DNA of 64,000 nucleotides from Daucus carota subsp. sativus (taxonomy: Eukaryota > Streptophyta > Magnoliopsida > Apiales > Apiaceae): the NCBI RefSeq assembly GCF_001625215.2, contig NC_030386.2, positions 39,187,296 through 39,251,295 of the forward strand, written 5' to 3'. This document shows, piece after piece, positions 25,296 through 38,815 of the stretch (positions within the stretch are counted from its first letter, which is position 1; each line of letters opens with the position of its first letter). The position numbers and the translations under genes are program-made. The notes beneath the pieces are model-generated. The model was not told the DNA's origin. It was given only the letters and a program-made list of their open reading frames with translations, and did not search any database.

Positions 25296-28200
25296 TCAAT
25301 GCTTCCCAGCAGAGTCGAATTTGTCATCAAATGAAGGCTCGCGAGATACAGAATTTGGCCCTCTGTTGAATAAGTTTGGGTAAGAGAGATATGACTCATC
25401 TTCTAGAGAATCCACTCGTTTGGGCTGGTGTGGAGGTGTATATTGACCAAGGTTAAGGTTCTCGGAAATGGAGGGATTAGAATTCAGCTCTGAGTTGTCA
25501 TATTCCGGATATTTGGTTGTCTCTAACTCGGGGTGGTCACCAAGATGAAGACGAGAGTGTAGAGAATTTGAAATATCAGAATCCGTGAATGAGTTTTCAT
25601 GATCAAGAGCCTGTTTCTTCCCTGTATCTGACACTGAAGAGCCTGAATGAAAAGGGTTGTCACCTGTAATTTGAGAGCCCCCAACATTCCTTTTGCTGAC
25701 GATTTCATTAATTCTAAATTCAGCTAGGCTCGCAGCTGAGCGGGCAGCAGCTGCTGCATGCTCAGCGCTAGAAGCAGCAGCCTGGGCTGCAGCCAAAACA
25801 TCTAGCAAATCCACATCATCAGTGCTGGTCCTCAAAACAGATGGAGGAGGGTTGATTTCTCTTTCTAAAGCGGTAGAAGATGATGGTGGGGGTAAAGATA
25901 CAGAGGACGGTGGTGGGGGAGAGATGAACGGCAGAAACTGCTTATCTTCATCGACCAAAGTACTAGGAGGTTTGAAGTCCTCACTTTCTGGTTTATCTCT
26001 GAGCATTTCCTCAAGCTCTGCCTTTAAATCATGTGAATAAGATTCTTCATCGCCTGACGAGTTTGTTGATTCAGGATCAAGGCCAGACAAGGCAGAAGCT
26101 GGGAAAGGGAGCATCTCTGGGGCCGTCCCAGTCCCCTTACTTGGACGAAGTGATGCTGTTGGAACTTCAGGGAAATCAGATGTGTCAAAGCCAGCATCTG
26201 AGTCAGATGCGTAATGAGGGACTTGTTCCGAGCCAGTATCATCAACATCGTCATCTTTCTTTTCTTCTGGAAGGGGCACTTTGGTTTCACTGACAAATTG
26301 TGTTGGACCATTCTGCCAAAGGATAATAAACCTCGTAAAATATCTAATATGAAATAAAAGCACGAGAATAATTGTAATTTTCTCTTTCTGATTCCTATTT
26401 GGTGCAATCACAATAACAATTACCCACCAGCAGATCTTCATGCGGTTTCAACAATTCACTTTCAGAGGCAGTTGGATCCCAATCTAATTCATGTTCTTCT
26501 GCAATGTCCTTTAACAGCTTCAACTTGACATCAGGGGCAGGAGCACGGACAGAAAGCAATTCTATCAACTACAAAGCAAAAGCACAAGAAACATCATATA
26601 AGAACAATGCTAGCATGCCCTTTTGCTTTAGTCCACTACGTTAATATAGTTTGCATGCAAGTCAGATTTGTCTCGAGTGATTGTGTTACTTGTATGACAT
26701 CCGACAGAAGAGAAAAAGAGACTAGCTAGTTCCATAGTTACAGATGCCAAACCTGTCGATTGACACCACATTCTGGCATCAGCTCTGTTGCAGCTACCAC
26801 AAATTCTTTCCCATATTTTCCAGCAAAGAGCATTTGAACCTGAATCAACTCTGGCAAATCCGCACATCTTGGTGCAGCAAAACAGATGCTTGAAATTGCC
26901 TCTTTTAAATCAAGAGGGCATTCCCTAGATTGAGTACACAACAGCAAAAAAAAGAAGTCAATTTGCAGAAATGATGCCAATTCGTACACTACTTCAACAA
27001 GTACATACTAATTACAATCTCACTCGTATAATCAAACAAAACTGACAGTACTTAAAAATTAGCCAAGAAGACTACATAATAGTGACAAAACCATGACTGG
27101 TTTCGAAGCCATTACTTAGGAAAGAAGGAAGAAGAACATAATGCACAGCTAGAAAGCAGGATTCTTCCACTCACGCGCCGCACCGCGCATTCGATTCTTG
27201 GGGGTGCGGCTATTTTTGGGGAATCTTCTTAATTAATTAATCAAGTGAATAGTTACTTAATCACTTAACTACCTTATAATGCAACAATTAATTAATAGCA
27301 ATTGCTAAGAATAATGAACTCATCTGGTTAATATGAATATTTAGTTAATACATACATTATACATTTTTAACGTGTTACTATTTGCCAAGCAGGGATTCTT
27401 CGACTCACGCGCCGCACCGCACATTCGATTCTTGGGGGTGCGGCCATTTTTGGGGAATCTTCTTAATTAATTAATCAAGTAAATAGTTACTTAATCACTT
27501 AACTATCTTATAATGCAACAATTGTATTATATCATTTACTAAGAATAATGAAATTATTTAGTTATTTATATGACTATTTAGTTAATATACACCCCCTGAG
27601 TCCCCATATTAGATTTGCCGAATTTCCATGTCCCCGTGCTACGAACCCCCGCACACGCACTTTGCTTCCTAGATACATGCACGTGGAAGGAAAAGTGAGT
27701 GCACCATTTGGTCGATAGTGTCAAGACGTAACCAAACAGTGGGTTACTATTTAATTAAAAAAATTCACAGGCATTGCATGACGTCATGGAAAAAATATTA
27801 AGAGAAGAAGCTGGATAGAGTTCAGAACACTTCAAGGGAAAAAATATATCTTCAGCCTTCAAATACTGGGGAACACAGCTTATGCATCTCAAAAATTTTC
27901 GATGCACTAATTGTCCATAATCATAATTTGTTGACCTACTACGTACATTACAGAAAACCCTAAGTTGTATCACAAGTTAATATATAATTTTATACAGACC
28001 TACTCGAAATTATATATGGTATTGCAAAGTCTGCTCCTCTATTGTTGAAACTGTCACTGATAAAAAAGTTGATATTTAACGTTGTCACACTTCACACGAC
28101 AACGCTGTACAGACCGACAACGCTGTGCAGACTTGATACCACTTAACACGTCAGTTAAAATAAGAGAATAATAGGATTCATCTCATAAACCCTTTGGGAC

Positions 28201-29312
28201 CATGAAACCATATAATATAATTAATATTTTTAGCGGCTATTCATTTATATCATTCAAACCTATTATTTTATCAGAATTAATGATTCACGTATATAATATG
28301 CTACAAAACTTCGACATGATAATGTCAATCTCTTTCCCCTTTCAGGTCAAAAAACTAGCATTTTCCATTCCCTAAGACCAAACACAACTAGCAAAGAGTA
28401 GATAATAAGACGAATTGATAATAACATCATCTGAAACCTAGGATGTAAAGCCAACAAACTAACTGTCTGTATAACCTCGATATTAATTTATTTCTTCAAG
28501 TTTTAACCTAAGCATATACACATCTGCAGTCTGCCTCACTGATGCTCTATCTCATTGTTATCAAAATTTCCTAAAATGGGATATTTTACTCAACCAAATA
28601 ATAGCATGCCACTCACATATCATCAGATAACTATATATAAAACCCCGAAAACAAAAATTAAAGTCACAAGTAACCTCTGCGATTCAATAATAGGAAGACG
28701 AACACTGATAAGCTCACAAAACAGTTCAATGATCTCCTGCGCTGCCATCATTTTCTCCTCTCTTATAATATGCTCAACCTGAACATCATTTCAACACAGA
28801 ACAATTACAATCATATCTAAACGATCACTCACACGTCAACAAAACACAGTTTTTCAAGTTAAAACCAGCTTCTACCCGAATCCGAGCAGTCGCTTCCTGT
28901 CCAGTCTCCAACAACTTAGCAATATCCCTCCGCATCTGCTTAAGCTGAATTTCTCTCCGATTCCTCAACAACTTAATCCGCGGAATCGTCAATTTAAGCA
29001 AGGTCTTACTACATAATCACCACAACAAACAAGTAAACTCAAGTCAGACTGATCCACTCATATCATTTCACATCAAATCATCGCAAACACTAAAACAACA
29101 CAATCAAATTCTAAACAATACTTAACATCACACACTCAATAAATTCACAATTAAACTTCAATTAAGCTCAGGATCAGTTAATTACTTGATTCATCACATA
29201 AATAATCATTCACATACACATATAAACATTAATTAATCGACGATTCCGATGATTAAATTTACCATCTCGGAGCTTTAAAGCCTTTGTTGAAGAACGAATC
29301 GAGCATCGACAT
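25296..29312 (-). CDS. IST1-like protein (ESCRT-III-associated)
   Basis: Six exons: 29312-29263, 29008-28876, 28778-28675, 26924-26753, 26568-26428 and 26312-25296; about 538 residues. The start MSMLDSFFNKGFKAPRCK leads into the Ist1 domain (about residues 10-180), with TLLKLTIPRIKLLRNRR, LLETGQEATARIRVEHIIRE, FCELISVRLPIIESQ and SICFAAPRCADLPELIQVQ. IST1 proteins bind ESCRT-III subunits and regulate the Vps4/SKD1 ATPase in multivesicular body sorting. The last exon codes for a low-complexity acidic, Pro/Ser-rich tail with an Ala-rich helix (about AAAQAAASSAEHAAAAARSA), as in the larger plant ISTL proteins. Which ISTL paralogue it is cannot be told. Intron 3 is long and holds a 234 bp tandem duplication. 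Confidence 0.93.
27160..27595. repeat. 234 bp tandem duplication in ISTL intron 3
   Basis: Two head-to-tail copies, 27160-27393 and 27394 to about 27595, offset by exactly 234 bases along their length. Each starts with GATTCTTC and the GC-rich ACTCACGCGCCGCACCGC, continues with a TTAATTAATTAATCAAGT stretch, and then becomes AT-rich. Identity is high in the first ~130 bases and lower after that. The GC-rich head stands out in an AT-rich intron. Confidence 0.85.
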
Positions 29313-30922
29313 CTGTAAATCGCGCAGATCAAATCGCCGATACGATATCTGTGTTTAAAACGAGCGATAATTATTAATTGAAGGATAAAATTATAAATGT
29401 TTGATGTGTATAAGGTTATGTACAAAAGAGTGTACCTGCTCCTCTATGAAGCGGATTATACGCGTAAGTAAATTATGCGAACTCAGTTTTGTTTGCTTAA
29501 CGCGGTAGGCATAGCCAGATTTTTAATGATGCATTTTTATATACTTTGACTGTTTGAGGAAAAAAAACAATAAACATGCGAATAAAAAAATAATGTACTG
29601 TCATGTACCGGACGTTATTTGTAATTTACTAATTTCGCGGATAAATTTATTAAAATATGAAAAATGTTAGACGCTTTAAAAATTGTTCCAAATTTTTGTT
29701 GACAATATTTGTTGGTTATGCTCATATTAATACTAATATTAATACCCATAATCACATTAATAAACGATAAATCATATATAAACCATCTAATTAAAATTAT
29801 GTGTATATCTATTACGTCATTTAAAAGATTTTCTCAAAAAACATATTGTAGAAAGATAACGTCTCCATGATTCCTCATCAGTCTATACCAAGTTTAACCA
29901 TGATTTCTAATAAAAAAAATATACATACATTAAAATTATGGAGGATATAAGGATCATTTTAAAAGGTATGATTCAGAAAAAAAACTTACAACGAATCAGT
30001 AATTAGATAAAACGTCTTTTAATTCATAATTTAAAAGAAAAATGGGATTTGCATAAATTTAATAATTTTAAGAACAATACAAATGTAATCTAAGAAATTA
30101 TTGTGAACGAAAATCGTAGCAAATCAAAAGAGTTTTCTAAAATATGAAGAATCATTATATGCTAGTAAAAATTGAATTTACTACAAAATTTAGAAGATAT
30201 TTGTTTTATTTCATGCACAACTGTGAGTGTAATATTGTGTAATAGACATAGAAAATGTAATATTATGTCATGAACAGTATTTTTGATCATAACATAATTA
30301 TTTTTGATCCCGGGAAAAGTGCATTTTTAATATCGATAAACGAATATCCTAAATAACTAAATATGGTTTTTTAGTCCCAAATATTTTCAGTCATACTTTT
30401 CTGTTGCAATGAGCATGCAGATTTTTCATTTATAAATATGTTAGTGTCACATTTGCTTGTTTAAAAATTTTACATCGATTTTTTTCATTTAAACACGTGT
30501 TAGTATCATATTAGCTTGTTTAGAAATTTTACCTATGCCGATCTTCTCTGTTGATTTCTCCTTAGAAAACATTGTTATCTAACAGTTTAACCTCCCAGGA
30601 ACATCTTCTTCGGGCCACTCGTGAAAAAATTAGAGAAAATATGTTTCAGAAATTAGTGATAAGATAGATAAGAAATCAGTAACTACTGAATTTTATCAAA
30701 GAAAAAGAAGGAAGAAGAAAGTCTTTTAACTTAATCAAACAAAAAAGTCTTAACTGAAACTGTCACACAAACTATAAGTTTATCGACAAGACCTCCATAT
30801 TCCGGGTCCTTGAGCAACAATTAACAAGACAACAGAAGAATACGGTTCAGATTAGTGCAGACTTTTTTTAACAACAGACAATACTTAAGGAGCTAAATAG
30901 CTCAATGAACCGCTGTAAATAA
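29313..30922. other. AT-rich spacer with a 61 bp duplication
   Basis: Contains the upstream region of the IST1-like gene and the 3' flank of the oxidoreductase. Two diverged copies of a roughly 61 bp unit (TTTTCATTTA..., TAGCTTGTTTA...) lie at 30421-30481 and 30482-30540. No gene is seen. Confidence 0.55.
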
Positions 30923-33876
30923 TTACTCAACAATCTCAACTTTCTTACAACCATTGTAAACAGATTCTTTGACAGCATCTAATGTAAGTTGCGTCTTCCT
31001 ACTGATGGTAGGCCATTTCTTGTCAGGTTTTGCACCTTTATTTCTTATATCCGCCACTAACCTCGAGAACTCCCTCACCATCAGACATTCCTGAGGAAGA
31101 TCTGTCATAACTGTGTGCTCGCTTGGCTTCGGCACCCATCCAGTCATCAAGTCATTGAATCCTGACATTACAGCAGTGGTAAAAGAGGCTTTGTTTTCTT
31201 CATAAGGGATGACAAAATCGTGCATATGCAAAGTCCCCTTAGTCCCGACAAAAGTGACATCCATGATCAAGTTTTCCAAGAAAGAGCAACGGAAGGTTGC
31301 TACTTTTCCATCTTCCCAATGTAAGGAAGCATTACATGTCAAAATCACGCCTGCTTTGTTGAGAATAGTTCCAGGCAAAGCAGTTACAAATTTAGGCAGT
31401 TCGAAATCAGCAGCCCACAGAATTGACCTGATGCAGTACCACCCTACGTCACCAAGAGCGCCTAGACCATCAAGATCTGGTTTCGTTCTAATATCATTCT
31501 CCAGAAAATCAGGGGTAACCGCGAAACCGAAGCAGCTATTTACCTGTGAAATTTCAAAATAACATCAGAAACAGTGTAAACTACCAAATGAACAGAAAAG
31601 AGTGCTAGCTCTGAAAAAATAAAGGGTGTTGCCTCTATAAGTTTTGTTTCAAATTACAATATTCTAACACTGACCAGCCGATCAGTTGTAAAGCAAATAT
31701 TATTATATATAGAACATTAGAACTTTCGAGGCAATTTATTTAATGAAAAAAATCAAGGTTACCCATCAAGTATAGCGAACTTAACTGTTTTATTGCCAAA
31801 ACATGCCAATAAAAAGCTAGAGATAACATTATTTTAAGAATATTCAGAAAATATATATTATACTATCCAAGTGAAATAGACATACAAACTACAAAGCTCT
31901 AATTAGGAGAGAATATCGACAGAGAAATCAATTAACTCAAGTTCCAGGTCCATTAATGCCAATTGTTTAACATAATATTAGGATAGAGAAAAACATTACA
32001 CCTGTAGATAGTTTGTCATGTTTAGTGGAATGTTCAGTAAATATGATTCTTACTGTGATGAATACGTGACAGGAAACGTAGAAGAACGGCAAAGTCTGAA
32101 TATTAAAGAATGAAACTATATGATACTCTGTTGGCCATCATGTGAACATCATGCTTCTAACTTGTTTTAAAGTTTGTGACAAATGTACCTAAACCTTCTT
32201 ACTTGAATATAAGTTTATTGTTTATAATATATTCTACACTTTACTAATTGGTAGAATGGACATGCTACTGGTGTGAACATGTAAACGATAGGAACCCCCA
32301 CATTATTGTTAAAAAGAGGGAATTGGTTTAATTTTTTTACTAGTTAAGCAATGAAGAGGCCTCAGAAGTTTCCCTGAAAACTTGACTTATTTTAACCTGA
32401 TACCCAACACCCATATTATAATCTAGAACTTCTAAAATTTGTTTACCAAATTACAACAACAAAAAGGCACCAAGTGAAATAAGTGAAATGTTGCAATCTA
32501 GTCATTGCAGATAGTTAACATGGAACATTCATACGTGGTATTATAACAAGAAAGATTGTTAAAGATGGTTGACTGGCACAAAAATATGTCTCGATGTTAC
32601 CAGAGAAACGTATGAAATAATAATTGGACACAGTAAAATGTAAATTATGTAACACAACATAAGATATTATACTTAACAATGTTTAGATGGATCATCCACC
32701 TGAAGGGGACTAAATATCTACATTTGCGTCTTCATCCTCCATAAACTGAATTGACCAGCTAAATAATTTAATATTAGAAGAAAAAGAAAAGGAAAAGAAA
32801 ATCTAGTCCCCAATCTGAATTGAAAATGAAGTTATCAATTTACTGTACAAAAACCGGAGAATCTAAAACAGAAAACCTGAACATAAATGCAAATAAAGCA
32901 GCACCATGAAATATGCACCGCTAAAAAACAAGCACATTATAATCGGGCATATTCATCACATGTGCAAAGCTCACTCTTGGTACACACAAGCATCACTCCA
33001 TTCCAAAAAATATATATATAACATCACACATTTTCAGCACATAAGCAAAACTTAGTTAGCACTTTAGCACATAACTATAATTTTATAAACTTTTATTCCA
33101 CGAGTCAAACACCATTTAATTCCAAAGTTAACTTTAAGATCTCTATATCTAGCTATGTAGCCTATACTAATATCTAGTGATCGCATCGTGATGATCTACT
33201 GATGTGCACATTAAATAACTACATTAGATGATTAAGCACATTTTCAGCACATAACCTAAGCTAGCTAGCTTATCCATTTCGCATCATACTAATAAGCATC
33301 ATTCAATTCCAAAACTATAACTCAACAAATCTATCAATCCATCAATTTATATGTACACAATTTCGAAACACGAGCATCATTCAATTCAACAGAATTTCAC
33401 AATCATACCGCCTTGAGTTCACCGAAACTCTCGGAATCCGATAAAAACTCCTTAATCTTACTAGCCCTGGGATGATGCATCCACATAGTCCCATCCATAA
33501 ACTGCACTCCATTCCTCTCACACGCCTCGACAATCTTATCGAACTCGAGAGCATTAATCGCCACCGGCTTCTCTAACAACACGTGTTTCTTCTTCTCCGC
33601 CGCCGCAACCGCCCACCGGACGTGAAGACTGGTCGGTAACGGCAAGTAGACGGCGTCAATTTCGGAGTCGTCCAAAACGGCGTCGTAGCTAGCGTATGCC
33701 TTGGCGGAGGCGGGGAAGTTATTCGCGGCGGCGAATTGGGCCGCTTTTTCGGCGGAGCGGCTGCCGACGGCGGCGAGAGAGGCGTTGGGAGCGAGAGAGA
33801 TTGCGCGCGAGACCTTGCGAGCTATATCGGCGCAACCGATTATACCGAATCGGATCGGAGCCGACGGGTCGGCCAT
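30923..33876 (-). CDS. Gfo/Idh/MocA-family NAD(P)-dependent oxidoreductase
   Basis: Two exons, 33876-33409 and 31543-30923, joined in phase 0; 362 residues, the same length as Arabidopsis At4g09670-type proteins as I remember them. The N-terminal Rossmann fold has RFGIIGCADIARKVSRAI at residues 9-26, then the family motif EKPVA (about residue 100) with its catalytic lysine. The C-terminal substrate domain has DLDGLGALGDVGWY and FVGTKGTLHMHDFVIPY. Substrate and pathway are not known for most plant members; relatives act on sugars or trans-dihydrodiols. No transit peptide is evident, so it is probably cytosolic. The single 1.9 kb intron holds no clear coding sequence. Exon 1 is much richer in GC than its surroundings. 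Confidence 0.95.
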
Positions 33877-35171
33877 AGCAGTGTGTGTGGATAGACGACT
33901 GTCTGTTGGGTCGACAGGAGTAATCTATCTCGATATCCTATAATCCCGCTCTTCTGTAATTGATTTTGACATTTGTATTTTGTTATCATTGAATATACAA
34001 TATAATTTTTTCGATAGTAACAGTAATTTCCAATCGATCGACCGGAAGGAGTTGGCTAAATTGAAATAAATTATTTAAAACAAAAAGAGATCTTGGAGAC
34101 TCGAATTTTAAATTATTTCATATGTTGGTTGGTAGATTTTGAAAACTCGAATTTTTATTATTTTTCTAAACTAATTTTAAAAATAAGTTTTTTAGAAAAT
34201 GAAAGAACAATTTTCATGTCATTTTCATATATAGACTAAATCAAATCAAACCAGACATACTCGGTATATCCCGCTTAGAGCAGGTCTGAATGCCACTAAA
34301 GCAGAGAGGCTATAAGGAGACTGTTTCCGTGAAAACCCCCGGTTTAGTGCACAATAAATAATATAATGTGTGATGTAATATTAATATACCTTAACACATG
34401 ACCTTCTTCACATGGGACTTACCTACACAGTTCCCGTTTGTCGATGATGGATGACAATGATCTGAAACGGAGATATCAAACTGGGACGTTTGGCAACAAC
34501 TGTCAATACACTAACCACTACCAATCCAACGGAGTCTCTTTCTTGCCTTCGCCCACCCCATGTAATACCATTGTGTTGGGTTCCATCCCGAATTCCGGGA
34601 CTACAGGAGTTATAACCAACAGGAGACCGATATATTTATGATACATGGTCGAAAACTGTGTATCAAACTGCATAACCAATATAACCAATAACCATAAAAA
34701 CTTGATCTCGCATTGCAGAAGGGATCCATGTGTAGTAACCCTTGTGGAATTTCATATATAGACTATATGAGCATTATCAAGATAAAAAATAAAAAAATTC
34801 ATTTACTTTTATATCGTATCAAAATTAAAAAATATTAATCAAACAAGATTATTTATTGTTATTATGTAACATGTTAATACACAAACATAAGTGTCGTTTT
34901 TGATATAATTTAGGAATTTTACAATAAATTTATATTTTTAAATTATTTTAGAATAAAGAGTCAAAATCGTATAAGATATTGTAATGCTAGTTGAAATTAA
35001 TTGACTTCAAGATTGCAACGTTCATAGTTGAGCTTGCGTACTATATTTTTGAAAATAAAATTTACAACTTATACGAGTAATATTTTTAAGAGAAAATTTA
35101 TAATTTATTACCGGAGATATTTTTTTGGAAACAAGAAAGAAGAAAGACTTATTTCTTTTCTCATTGTGAAA

Positions 35172-35521
35172 CTAGTCGAGAAGCCGCGCGTTGCGGCGGC
35201 CTATAAATGTTATATTAATGATTCAATATTAATATTTGTAGAGTAAAATATCCGAAACTCAAAAAAGTAGTTCTATCGCTTCCTCTCTCTATGCAGAAAC
35301 AAAATCAGATTAAAACTTTCAAGCTATTATATTCCATAAATAATCTGAAACAAAATCAGATTTTAAAACTTGCTTCTAATATATCCGAAACTAAAAGAGG
35401 TAGTTCTAATTTTTAATATTTTTTATCCAAAAATTCCATAAAATTAGAAAAATAGAACAGAGCGATGTGAGAGGCGCCACCTACACGCACCTCGCTTCTC
35501 CTTTATATAAGTATATTGAGA
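35172..35521 (-). mobile_element. Small non-autonomous Helitron (350 bp)
   Basis: Read on the minus strand it begins TCTCAATATACTTATATAAA and ends in CTAG. A GC-rich hairpin (GCCGC...GCGGC, loop CGCAACGC) lies about 7 bases before the CTAG. The flanking base is A before the TC and T after the CTAG, the A/T target typical of Helitrons. No coding sequence. Confidence 0.85.
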
Positions 35522-35846
35522 TTTCCGATTTATTAAAGAGTCTTTCCAGACAATATGAAAATAGTAAAAATTACAAAGCTCCAACAGTAAGATAATAAAA
35601 TTAGGACATTCCTTGTCAAGTAGTCGTCACAATGAGGTTAATATTATTATATTACAATATCTCGTTACATCTCCGAATCCGCAACAGTTTTGGCGGCAAA
35701 TCAATCTAATATCTTTTCCAAAATATCATTCAGTATCTCTCTTAAAAACAGAAATAAAATCAATCACCGAAAATTAATAACAGCATCTTTTCAACACATA
35801 ATTGGGGACTTTTCCGAAAATACATGAACATGAACATGCACTCCCC

Positions 35847-35856
35847 TATATATATG
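35847..35856 (+). promoter_or_regulatory. Probable TATA box of the polygalacturonase gene
   Basis: TATATATA follows a C-rich run and lies about 75 bases before the chosen ATG, a normal plant distance once a short leader is allowed for. It is the best candidate in the region. Confidence 0.45.
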
Positions 35857-35929
35857 GATGCTAGGGTTACATTTTTTCTACCATCTTCTCGAATCTCGAA
35901 TCATAAACGAAGATTTAGAGGCCGAAACA

Positions 35930-37930
35930 ATGGCTGCATCATCAATGGTGATTGTTGGTACAGTTTTTCAACTTGTGTTCACGTTGATGATGAGTTCTTG
36001 TACAGCTAATAATGTTAGGTTTTACGATGTTACTGGATATGGTGCTGTGTCTAATGGAAAAGATGATAACTCCAAGGTAATTTATACGAGAAGTATTTAT
36101 ATTTTATAGACGTAGGCACGTGTAAATTTTCAAATTTTCCGGGGTTTTTGTATAATTTTGTAAAATTTATTATAATGATAAAAAAAGTCAAAATAGAATT
36201 TTAGTTGGGACACCTGTCTCCCATGTCTTTTACTAGATCGGCCTTGTCTAGACAGGTCAATGATTAATCTAGACTACTGCCCGTGGCTCAGAATTCGATA
36301 GGAAATATGATTTATTTGCTATATTGTTAATTGAAAATCCATAAATATTGATTTTGAAGCCCAGCTGATGAGTTACAAACGGATATAGTTTTAACCTGGT
36401 TAGTTCTGAATTATGATTCTGTTTTTATTTTTTTGTAGCAATTTTTGAGAGCATGGGGAGATGCATGCCAGTGGAATGGCAATTCCGTGATGCTAATACC
36501 AAAGGGAATATACAAGCTCAATCCTGTTGATTTTAATGGACCGTGCAAAGGTTCAACTGCAGTGAGGATCGATGGCAATCTTAAGGCTTCAACTGATATT
36601 TCCGCGGAAGCTTGGATTAGTTTTAACTATGTCGATTGGTTGCTGGTAGACGGAAGTGGCACTGTGGATGGCCAGGGTGCTTCTGTTTGGGGTAAATCTG
36701 GCCAGCCTCATTCTATTGTAAGTGTGACCGTTTGACTAATCTTATTTTTCAGAAATAAGTACTTATTCCTGGAGAAAAGGACATGAAATTGTACTTTTTT
36801 ATAGAAATAAGCTCTTATTTTTTTTATAGAGCCTTTCAAGTAGAAAGTTCTTTGGAATCCTGTTACCAGATTCTAAATGTCGAAAAATTTATTATCTTGA
36901 TGATAACTGGTTTCAGTACAATTACTTAATTGTTCTCTCTTATTTCTGACAGTCGTTGGTATTCAATTTTGTCAAAAACTCGAAGATCAGCAACTTGAAT
37001 CTCATCAACAGCAAAAGTGTTCACTTAAAACTGTTTAAAAGCGAAAAAGTTATGATTAGTGGAGTCAAAATTAGAGCTCCAGAGAACAGTCCAAATACAG
37101 ATGGCATCTGTATTGCTGATTCTCTGGACATTCAAGTCCAGAACTCCAACATAGCCTGTGGCGACGACTGCATTTCCATGCTTAGCGGAAATGAAAATGT
37201 TGAAATTTCCGGGGTCGCCTGTGGTCCTGGCCATGGCATTAGTATTGGGAGTCTTGGACAGAGTCTCGGAGATAGCAACGGCCTTACTGGATTGCATGTA
37301 AGAAATTGTAGCTTCACCGGTACTCAAAATGGCTTGAGGATCAAAACATGGGCACCATCTTCCTCTGGTTTGGTCAGTAATCTTATATATGAAGATATCC
37401 ACATGGAGAGTGCTGATAATCCCATTATCATTGATCAACATTATTGCCCGAGTCGCCAATGTGACAACCAGGTACAACGTTCAACTACAATATACTCCAT
37501 CCGTCCCATTCATTATGGCCACATTTTCTGTTCAATCCGTCCCAAAACTTAATTTTAACTTTTTTTTAAAAATAATTGAATAAAATGTGAAAATCTGATT
37601 ATGAAATAAATGAGTAGGACGGAAGGAGGACATTATTTTTCCCGATAAAACCTATTTCCATGTCAATGATATGTTACTAACACTTAAACGCGTGAATGAC
37701 AGGCACAATCGTCGATTCAGATAAAGAATGTGACATTCCGAAACGTACAGGGGGATTCGAGTACACCGGTAGCAGTGAACATCCAATGTAGCAGCAAAGT
37801 GCCATGCTCAGAGTTCAAGCTGCAGGATATAAATTTATCATACAGTGGAAGAGAAGGAGTGGTGAAATCAGAGTGTTTGAATGTTGATGGCCAAGCCTAT
37901 GGTCAACAGCACCCTCCTGGCTGCTTCTAA
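35930..37930 (+). CDS. Polygalacturonase (GH28), secreted
   Basis: Four exons: 35930-36076, 36439-36717, 36953-37471 and 37703-37930; 390 residues. The start MAASSMVIVG gives a clean signal peptide; an in-frame ATG further upstream would bury it. All four GH28 signatures are present: NTDGI, GDDCIS, CGPGHGISIG and RIKTW, with the catalytic Asp residues in the first two and the His in the third. It hydrolyses homogalacturonan in the cell wall, in growth, abscission, pollen or fruit; which role applies cannot be told. The sequence looks like the plant exo-/endo-polygalacturonase clade without an N-terminal propeptide. Intron 3 holds a Stowaway MITE. Confidence 0.95.
37493..37630. mobile_element. 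Stowaway-like MITE in polygalacturonase intron 3
   Basis: Ends TACTCCATCCGTCCC and GGACGGAAGGAGGA, about 136 bp. This is the usual Stowaway terminal repeat. It makes up more than half of a 231 bp intron. Confidence 0.75.
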
Positions 37931-38093
37931 TTTAATCCTAGCAGGCCATCAAGTTTATCAGATGATCTTAGTACTTAGCAGTAGATGGGAGAGTGATATA
38001 TGAGTTTATTTTTGGTTGCCACTTCAGATTGCTGCAAGTGGTGTATTGACAATTGAGTTAATAAGGTTGCACTTGCTTGGTGCTTTAGTAATT

Positions 38094-38095
<2 letters not shown>

Positions 38096-38131
<36 letters not shown>
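38096..38131. repeat. (AT)n microsatellite
   Basis: About 18 AT units in the polygalacturonase 3' flank. Confidence 0.95.
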
Positions 38132-38134
<3 letters not shown>

Positions 38135-38389
38135 AACTGAAGTTCAAGAGTTGAGATATTTTTATCCGAGCACTTCTGCACTGGCAATACAAGCACAAAA
38201 TTACAAAATCAGACTATTCCATCATAACTCACAAATTATAACATTCACAAAATTTAATATACATAATTCACTTGCATAATATATTTTTTTTAATATAGAG
38301 AAATTTGTGAAAAATAACGTTTATAAACTGGAATCAGCAATTCAGCATAACTTATTTTGATTTTTTAATTTTTTTTAAAGCAGGTAAGT

Positions 38390-38815
38390 ATTACAATAAG
38401 AGCCGGAGAGGCATACAAAAGAGGAAGGCCGAGAAGCTTCCAATACTAAACAGAATATAATACATAAACAGAACCCTACCACAAAACAAAAGGAACTACA
38501 ATCCAGGATAGCTTAGGTACGAATGTGCTAGCAGTTTTCCGGATTTGTCGAGGTGTATAAAAACTGACCCGGACATCATACCGAATCATAAAAAAGAGGA
38601 AGAAATTAGAAGTCGTGAGCTGCTTGAAAATCTCCCATGAACACACAACTGCTTCCATATCTGTATCCGTACCCGAAATCCTCCTTCATGGCTTCATGAA
38701 CAGCAACGACTTGTGGAGACCGGAGCCTCCATCTGATCCTTATCAACAGCAAAGCAGTCTTCCTGAAATGCACATCCACCATGCACTACTCCTGCACCAC
38801 TAAAATGGTTAGGCC
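38390..38815 (-). mobile_element. Possible LINE 3' remnant (RNase H-like region)
   Basis: Broken minus strand frames resemble the tail of the RNase H domain of plant LINEs: SPQVVAVHEAMKE, DTDMEAVV, then RQIRKTASTFVPKLSW in place of the usual RxANxxAHxLA stretch. The match is loose and no poly(A) end is clear. It is treated as a decayed remnant. Confidence 0.3.

Larger units (their letters stand above)
33877..35929. other. Divergent spacer between oxidoreductase and polygalacturonase
   Basis: Serves as the upstream region for both genes. It contains the small Helitron at 35172-35521. A GC-richer stretch at about 34260-34640 could be an old repeat but shows no ends or domains that I can name. 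Confidence 0.5.

Noticed and set aside
34260-34640. A possible repeat or small gene upstream of the polygalacturonase
   Set aside because: A 67-codon frame and a GC-richer base composition are the only hints. No ends, promoter boxes or domains could be named.
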